Assembly: GCA_947643685.1 (NCBI GenBank)
Contig: CANRXD010000017.1
Coordinates: 1-11,650, forward strand
From: an uncultured Clostridium sp.
Lineage (GTDB): Bacteria > Bacillota > Clostridia > Lachnospirales > Lachnospiraceae
Reading direction: 5' to 3'
DNA: 11,650 nucleotides
Positions 6,557 to 11,650 of the stretch are shown here, one piece after another; position 1 is the first letter of the stretch; the number at the start of each line of letters is the position of its first letter. The position numbers and the translations under genes are program-made. Under the pieces are notes generated by a model. It saw only the letters and a list, made by a program, of their open reading frames with translations, was not told the DNA's origin and did not search any database.

Positions 6557-6598
6557 TTTCAAGTGCTTTCAAGTGCATTTTTATGGCCTTTTATGGCT
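6557..6598. repeat. Two adjacent pairs of 10-bp tandem repeats
   Basis: TTTCAAGTGC occurs twice head-to-tail (6557-6566, 6567-6576). Two bases later TTTTATGGCC (6579-6588) and TTTTATGGCT (6589-6598) form a second head-to-tail pair. Both have a 10-bp period, close to one helical turn, so a bound protein would meet each copy on the same DNA face. No function can be assigned. Confidence 0.6.
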
Positions 6599-6870
6599 TT
6601 GTAAATAATACGTAACGGTTCATAACAGTCCAGACAGCCTCTGAACTGCTACTTCTTTACACCATAAAAAGTCCTCACTTGACATAATATTGATTATATG
6701 CAGGAGCCTGTTTGTACACTTACATAATTTGAGGATTGCGGGAGCACAAAGTGCGGAGTAATCCGGTATCAAAGGGGCCAGAAAGCCTTTTGCTCCTGAC
6801 ATCATCATAATTGATTCCCGAGCCGGACCGGGCTGCATCCCGGAAGGGTGAGTGCTTTGAGGACTGAAAG

Positions 6871-6905
6871 GAGGGGTGATGAAAAGAGGGGTGATGAAAA
6901 GAGGG
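6871..6905 (+). repeat. 15-bp tandem repeat carrying ribosome-binding-site and ATG
   Basis: GAGGGGTGATGAAAA is present twice without gap (6871-6885, 6886-6900), followed by a partial third copy GAGGG (6901-6905). Each full unit contains a GAGGGG purine tract directly before an ATG, so each is a miniature translation start. The period is a multiple of three, so copy number changes would keep the frame of the small ORF that runs through it. Confidence 0.8.
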
Positions 6906-6956
6906 AATGGATTTCGGATCCCGGCGGGAACAGAGAAAGGTAGGAAACAGGAATGA
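6879..6956 (+). CDS. Possible 25-residue leader peptide coupled to the surface-protein gene
   Basis: An ATG at 6879, preceded by AAAGGAGGGG (6867-6876), opens a 25-codon frame (MKRGVMKRGNGFRIPAGTEK...) rich in Lys, Arg and Gly. Its TGA (6954-6956) overlaps the ATG of the surface protein at 6953 in an ATGA arrangement, the classic layout for translational coupling. The purine tract is only a few bases from the ATG, which is tight. No homologue is known to me. It could be chance, since the downstream gene has its own TAGGAA site (6941-6946). Confidence 0.35.
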   Translation: MKRGVMKRGNGFRIPAGTEKGRKQE

Positions 6957-9193
6957 GAATGAAAAAGAAGAATACGTGGGTAAAACGCCTGACAGCCGTG
7001 ATGCTCGGCATCGGGATGGTTCTTACCCCAGCAGCAAGTTCGGGCATAACGTATGCGGATGTGCAGGAAACGGTTGGAGCTGCCACGGACAGCGTGACAG
7101 GCGCCTTAAGAGCAGCGTCACCGGCACAGGTAAACATAAGTACTGGTTCAAATGCCAACAGCATTACACTGGACCCAACTTCTATGACTGTGAAGGTCGG
7201 TGAAGGGAAAACAATTAATGTGACGGGAGCGGTTACCGCCACAAGTTCAGATGCCTATGGAATTGCGTGGTCTTCCAGTGATACAAACGTAGCATCCGTG
7301 CAAGATGGTGTGGTCACAGGTGAATCTGCCGGAACGGCAACGATCACTGCGACTTTAACTGTGGGAACGAGCACTGTGCAGGGAAAATGTGAGGTCACAG
7401 TCAAAGCTGCCGAAACATCAGATGCGGAGTATTCACTTGCGCTGATTAGCGCTGATTCGCTTGAGCTCAAGGTTAGTGAGACGGGAACGATTAAATTTGA
7501 GGCCAAGGCAACCCCCTCAAATGCCCAAATGACACCGATTCTCAATGATGACTATAAGAAGGATATTATCGAAGCAAAGCTCCAAGGTAGCACCGTTAAT
7601 ATTACAGCCTTGAAAGCTGGCAATACAGCAGTGACAATCACTTTGAAGGAAGATAATTCAAAAACAGTGACATGTAACATTACGGTTACAGATGATACGA
7701 CTTCCGAGCTCCTTCCTCTGAGCGCCACTGACATGGAATTAGTGGAAGGAACCACTGGAAAGATCGTGACGAATCCTGCACTTTCCGCAGATGTTAAGGT
7801 AAGCTACAAGTCTTCTGACGAGACAGTAGCGACAGTCGCGGACGGTACCGTTACGGCGGTCAAGGCCGGAACAGCCACGATCACCATCAAAGCGGATGGC
7901 TATGAGGAAGCGACCTGTAAGGTAACGGTTACTGCGAAGCAGCAGCCGGAGCCAGAGCTTAAGGCACTGAAAGCCCTGGATATGACCTTAGAGGAAGAGG
8001 CTGCGAAAAAGATCGAGACAGATCCCGTACTTCCCGAAGGTGTTACTGTCAGATACGAGTCCTCAGACAAGGCAGTAGCATCAGTCGATGCCTACGGTAC
8101 CGTTACGTCGGTTAAAGCCGGCGAAGCTACGATTACTGTCACAGCAGAAGGCTATGTGCCTGCAAAGTGTAAGGTGACCGTAATCGCAAAGGCAGCAGGA
8201 GAAATAACGACAGGAACCAACGTAGAAGTCTCCGTCAGTGCAGATGAAGTAACAATCACCGGTGAGGGCGCGGATCAGGTTACGGCTGAACACAAGGAGG
8301 CTGCAATCGCTAAGATTGTAGAGGATTTCAGCGCCAATACGAATGCAAAGGCAAATGAGAGTGACCTTAAAAATGCCGTACAGGTTGAACTTGCAGAGGA
8401 CGAAAAGGCGGTTGTTCAGCTGAACAGCGAGCTTAAGGATGTGGAGTTCAAGGCCGAGGTGAAGGATAATGGGGACGTTGTCCTGATTCCGACTAAGCTT
8501 ACATTCAATGTGGACGTGACTCTGGAAATCGTCAAAGACGGTGTAGGACGGGGCAAGCAGAAAGTTGACAACAAGGATATCACAGGAATGATCACCTTCT
8601 ATCTGCCGCTTCCGAGTACAATCACCGGAAACCGCTGCCGCGTAACCCATGGCAGTGATGTGTTTACGAATCAGACAATTCTTAACCGGGGAACGAAGGA
8701 TGCACGTGTTCGGGTAAGAGCAGGCCATTTCAGCGAATTTGTCGTAGACAGCTTCGAGGACGTTAAGGAATCCAGCTCCTCCTCTGACAGTGACAGTGAG
8801 AGCGGACAGGGCTCATCCTCCGGTGGAACATCCAAAACAAATTCCTCCGGCCAGTGGGTACAGGGCGCAGGCGGCTGGTGGTACCAGAACGCCGACGGCA
8901 CATATCCGGCAAGCACCTGGGTACAGCTTGTATGGAACGGAATCAGCCAGTGGTATCGTTTCAACGAGCAGGGCTACATGGTATCCGGCTGGTTTACGGA
9001 TGCTGACGGAAACCGCTATTTCCTGCATAATCAGATGGACGGAACACAGGGCTATATGTATACCGGATGGCATCAGATCGACGGTATCTGGTATTACTTC
9101 CGCGAAAACGTGGGCGGCCCTCAGGGCTCTCTGCTGGTAAATGGAACAACTCCGGAGGGCGGTATTATAGTGGCGGGTATGTCCGGAATCTGA
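6953..9193 (+). CDS. Secreted surface protein with Big2 Ig-like domains and cell-wall-binding repeats; last residues altered
   Basis: A 746-residue protein predicted to be exported and held on the cell wall. Residues 1-35 form a signal peptide: a Lys/Arg start, a hydrophobic core AVMLGIGMVLTPAA and a likely cut after TYA35. Big2-type (bacterial Ig-like) domains follow at about 70-150, 253-327 and 336-411, each with the SSD...VASV...G.V....AG.ATIT pattern; a more degenerate copy spans about 157-245. Residues 412-600 are a beta-rich segment I do not recognise. A Ser/Asp/Gly linker (605-632) leads to about four choline/cell-wall-binding repeats (634-735) rich in Trp, Tyr and Gly (GGWWYQNADGTYP, GWHQIDGIWYYF). 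After TTPEG (736) the repeat pattern ends abruptly and the last ten residues are translated from what is SNF2 gene sequence in another frame, so the natural C-terminus is missing about ten residues. The start has TAGGAA at 6941-6946. Role: probably adhesion or envelope structure; no enzymatic domain is seen. Confidence 0.88.
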   Translation: MRMKKKNTWVKRLTAVMLGIGMVLTPAASSGITYADVQETVGAATDSVTGALRAASPAQVNISTGSNANSITLDPTSMTVKVGEGKTINVTGAVTATSSDAYGIAWSSSDTNVASVQDGVVTGESAGTATITATLTVGTSTVQGKCEVTVKAAETSDAEYSLALISADSLELKVSETGTIKFEAKATPSNAQMTPILNDDYKKDIIEAKLQGSTVNITALKAGNTAVTITLKEDNSKTVTCNITVTDDTTSELLPLSATDMELVEGTTGKIVTNPALSADVKVSYKSSDETVATVADGTVTAVKAGTATITIKADGYEEATCKVTVTAKQQPEPELKALKALDMTLEEEAAKKIETDPVLPEGVTVRYESSDKAVASVDAYGTVTSVKAGEATITVTAEGYVPAKCKVTVIAKAAGEITTGTNVEVSVSADEVTITGEGADQVTAEHKEAAIAKIVEDFSANTNAKANESDLKNAVQVELAEDEKAVVQLNSELKDVEFKAEVKDNGDVVLIPTKLTFNVDVTLEIVKDGVGRGKQKVDNKDITGMITFYLPLPSTITGNRCRVTHGSDVFTNQTILNRGTKDARVRVRAGHFSEFVVDSFEDVKESSSSSDSDSESGQGSSSGGTSKTNSSGQWVQGAGGWWYQNADGTYPASTWVQLVWNGISQWYRFNEQGYMVSGWFTDADGNRYFLHNQMDGTQGYMYTGWHQIDGIWYYFRENVGGPQGSLLVNGTTPEGGIIVAGMSGI

Positions 9194-11650
9194 AAAAGCA
9201 GGGGGATCAGTATCGTGCAACTGTAATCGGTACGCGAACGTATCGCGTTACCATCACGCTGAAAGGAGCGCATGTCAGCAGCATGCGGTGTACATGCCCC
9301 TATGCGGAGGATGGCTCAAAGTGTAAGCATATGGCGGCTGTCTTATATAAAATCGAAAAGGAATATGGCGATGCGCTTGAGAAAGAAGCCGCAGACGGGT
9401 CTGACAGCGCAGAGCTGTCAGATGTCGTGGTGACCGTGGAAGATGATGCCTTTCCGGAAAATTACACTTATTTTGACAGTAAAGCGATGAAAGAGGAAAT
9501 GGACTGTAAGGTTTCCATGTGGCGGTCAGCTGTAAAGCTGGCGCGTGCGGGAAAGGTCGTCATGGACTCTGTCAGCACCGGATATGAAAATGATTATTTT
9601 ACCGGAGAAAGGGAAATGAGGGGCACGATTCTGGGCCATGCCGACAGTGGACAGGCCAGGGCCGCCGTTCAGATTTCCTTTAACCGGAAGCATATTATTA
9701 AGGGGCAATGTGAAGTCCGTGGATGCAAGAGCACCTACGATGCCAATATGTATTATGGAAGAAGTGAGTTCTGTGTTCACCAGTGGGCGCTTTTTTTTCA
9801 CCTTAAGGAATACTTGAAGCAGAATCCGCTGGGAGATGCGACGGACTGGTCCAGTTCACAGTTTTTAAACCAGTGCCGGACTGTCAGGCCGATGTCTGCG
9901 TCTTCCCGCTCTTTGATGATATCTGCGGAAAAGTTTGAGCTGGAGCCGCGGCTTCAGATAGAACCGTATGAATGGAGTCTGTCATTTCGAATTGGCGGTA
10001 CAAAAAAATATGTGGTAAAGAATCTTACCAGTCTTGTGTCCTGTTCGGAAAAGAAAGAAGTCATGACTTTTGGAAGCGCAACCGTGTGGAATATGTCTCC
10101 GGAAAATTTTTCGGAACAGGGACAGAAGTATCTGAATTTCATCCGGGAAATTGTGAGCGGAGAGCGGATGCGGGCGCTTCGGTTTTCGCGGGACTATTAT
10201 GATTTTCAGGAGAACTATGTGGAAGTCAAGGGTTCCATTCCTCTTTTTGGAAGGGCGTTAGATGATTTCTTTGAACTTCATCGGCCGGCGGCGCTGGAAT
10301 ATCTGGATAAAAGCGGTTCGGAAAAGAAAACAGGTTCTCTGATTCTGGAGGATAAGCTCCCTGTGCTGAGTCTGACCATTGAGCGGACCGAAGACGACAG
10401 GGGATTTTTTCAGGGAATCCGTATTTCCGGAAAGCTGCCGGAGATTATCCGCGGGCAGAAAGCGTTTTATTATATTGATGACGGCCTCCTCTGCCGCATG
10501 GATTCCGAACATGCCAGGCAGATGGATCCGCTGCTTCAGCAGGAAACAAACGGCGCTTTAAATCTTCTGATAGGCCGGAACCGGCTGAGGGATTTTTATT
10601 ATACCGCGCTCCCGTGGCTTCGTGAGCATGCCGAGATTATTGAGAAGGACGGGGAGGAAATCCGTTCTTATCTTCCGCCGGAGGCAAAGCTGGTATTTTA
10701 TCTGGACTCGGAGAATTCCGACATAAGCTGCCGTGCGGAAGCCATGTACGGCGACCGGCACGTGTCGGTCATGGATACCGCCAGACCTGACTTTTCTTCC
10801 CATCTGTTTGCGGGAGACTTCCCAAGAGATACGGAAAAGGAGACCGATGCGGCCAGACTTGTTCTGGAGTTTTTTCCGCATATCAGTAAGGAGCCTGCCG
10901 TATGCTGCTGTGACGGCGACGAGCAGGAGATTTACCGGGTTCTGGATGAGGGAATTGACGAACTGGCCCTGTTCGGCGAGGTGCAGGCAACGGACCGGTT
11001 CCGGCGTCTGAATCTCAGGCGGGCGCCGAAGCTTTCGGTCGGCGTGTCCATCGAAAGCCAGCTGTTGAATCTGTCCATCGTTTCCGAAGACATTCCACAG
11101 GAGGAGCTTCTTGGGGTTCTGGACAGCTACCGGAAAAAGAAAAAGTTTTATCGAATGAAGAACGGCGGCTTTTTAAAGCTGGAAGGTGAGAGCATTGAGC
11201 TTTTGGAGCAGCTTATGACATCGCTCAGGCTTTCTCCGAAGGAATTTACCTCGGGAAAAATGCATGTTCCCGTTTATCGGGCGCTTTATCTTGAGAAAAT
11301 GCTGGAGAAGAATGAGTCCCTTTATGTGAAGCGTGACCGTCATTTTAAATCTCTGGTAAAGGACTTTAAGACTATTGAGGACTCTGACCACGAGGTTCCG
11401 GAGGAGCTTCAGAGTGTGCTCCGCCCCTATCAGGTTACCGGCTATCAATGGTTAAAGACTCTGGATGCCTATGGTTTTGGCGGGATTCTGGCAGATGAAA
11501 TGGGCCTTGGAAAGACACTTCAGGTAATTACGGTCCTGCTCTCAGAAAAGGAGAGGCTTGGGGAAAATCCGGCCCTCATTGTCGCTCCGGCCTCTCTCGT
11601 TTACAACTGGGCCGATGAGCTTAAGCGCTTTGCTCCCCGGCTTCAAGTCT
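9160..11650 (+). CDS. SNF2-family (Swi2/Snf2) helicase with SWIM zinc finger; 5' end lost, 3' end beyond window
   Basis: A large open frame encodes a DEAD-like ATPase of the bacterial SNF2 family, which translocates on DNA and remodels nucleoprotein. In order there are: the N-terminal YYxxGYVRNL...YRATVIGTRTYRV segment; a SWIM zinc finger, CxCx8CxH (9289-9330, CTCPYAEDGSKCKH); the long SNF2-associated region (about 9400-11380); and the start of the helicase core. The core shows LRPYQVTGYQWL (11419 on), motif I ADEMGLGKTLQ (about 11491-11523; GLGKT at 11506-11520) and motif Ia LIVAPASLVYNW (from 11575). The rest of the ATPase runs past the edge. The oddity is that similarity begins at 9160 with no start codon there. 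The usual first 20 or so residues are absent and the frame continues backward into cell-wall-binding-repeat DNA, stopping at 9028-9030. Available starts are ATG 9067 (adding about 31 meaningless residues) or ATG 9283 (just before the SWIM finger, AAAGGAG 14 nt upstream). The gene may be expressed from one of these or be a 5'-truncated pseudogene. Confidence 0.85.

Larger units (their letters stand above)
6267..6870. other. Gene-free stretch between the Rpn remnant and the surface-protein leader
   Basis: About 600 bp without a supportable gene. The first part (to about 6610) is strongly AT-rich with stops in all frames. It holds a hairpin followed by a T-run (6422-6451) and two pairs of 10-bp tandem repeats (6557-6598). 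At 6626-6648 lies an imperfect inverted repeat, CAGTCCAGA against TCTGAACTG with a 5-nt loop. From about 6700 to 6870 GC content rises and short inverted repeats occur (for example AGCC...GGCT near 6821-6834); this is likely the untranslated leader of the surface-protein gene. I could not match it to a known riboswitch. A TTGACA at 6679-6684 has no -10 box at proper spacing. Confidence 0.6.

Noticed and set aside
6557..6598. CRISPR array or plasmid iterons
   Set aside because: Units are 10 bp with no spacers, only two copies each, and there is no replication initiator or cas gene in the window.
6679..6699. TTGACA followed by TTATAT as a promoter for the surface protein
   Set aside because: The boxes are only about 9 bases apart; no -10 hexamer occurs at 16-18 bases.
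6700..6870. Riboswitch in the surface-protein leader
   Set aside because: Several short inverted repeats exist, but I could not match the conserved core of c-di-GMP or any other riboswitch class, and there is no terminator or sequestering hairpin next to the start.
6805..7242. 145-residue antisense ORF over the surface-protein start
   Set aside because: Low-complexity Ser/Pro/Phe stretches come from reading the purine-rich leader repeats backwards; no recognisable domain.
8081..8728. 215-residue antisense ORF inside the surface-protein gene
   Set aside because: Shadow of a long GC-containing coding frame; Cys/His/Ile-rich composition with no motif and no ribosome binding site.
9140..9200. 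Programmed frameshift producing one surface-protein/helicase fusion
   Set aside because: No slippery heptamer or following stem is visible, and a wall-bound export protein joined to a cytoplasmic DNA translocase makes no biological sense; a deletion or misassembly explains the data better.

Overview
The window looks like chromosomal DNA from an anaerobic, probably gut-associated Firmicute of the Lachnospiraceae/Clostridia type. The evidence is an Rnf operon in the clostridial order (C-D-G-E-A-B), strong AGGAGG-type ribosome binding sites, a Big2/cell-wall-binding-repeat surface protein, a SWIM/SNF2 helicase of the Firmicute type and a decayed Rpn-family transposase. The genus cannot be fixed from sequence alone. 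All supported genes are on the + strand.

Region 1 (1-4114) holds the end of rnfC followed by complete rnfD, rnfG, rnfE, rnfA and rnfB, tightly packed (12-15 nt gaps, one 14-nt overlap) and closed by a long hairpin terminator. Together they encode the membrane ferredoxin:NAD+ oxidoreductase. RnfB and RnfC carry iron-sulfur clusters, RnfD and RnfG carry covalent flavins, and RnfA and RnfE form the membrane core. RnfE has an unusual C-terminal tail with a four-cysteine motif and an Ala/Lys/Glu-rich helix. At the extreme left edge the rnfC frame is interrupted.

Region 2 (about 4115-6950) is an accessory stretch. It contains a decayed small ORF, a promoter with two direct repeats abutting its -35 box, an intact lone AAA ATPase of the AAA_14/DUF4143 type, fragments of a PD-(D/E)XK (Rpn-type) transposase, and about 680 bp of AT-rich non-coding DNA with a hairpin/T-tract, 10-bp tandem repeats and a 15-bp tandem repeat.

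Region 3 (6953-9193) encodes a secreted, cell-wall-bound protein with Big2 (Ig-like) domains and C-terminal choline/cell-wall-binding repeats. It may be preceded by a 25-codon leader ORF whose stop overlaps its start codon.

Region 4 (about 9160-11650) is an SNF2-family helicase running off the right edge. Its first codons are missing: the cell-wall-binding repeats pass directly into SNF2 sequence in another frame at about 9158-9163. This looks like a deletion or recombination scar, or an assembly join. The two most irregular points in the window are this junction and the left-edge rnfC break. I found no tRNA, rRNA, CRISPR array or convincing riboswitch.
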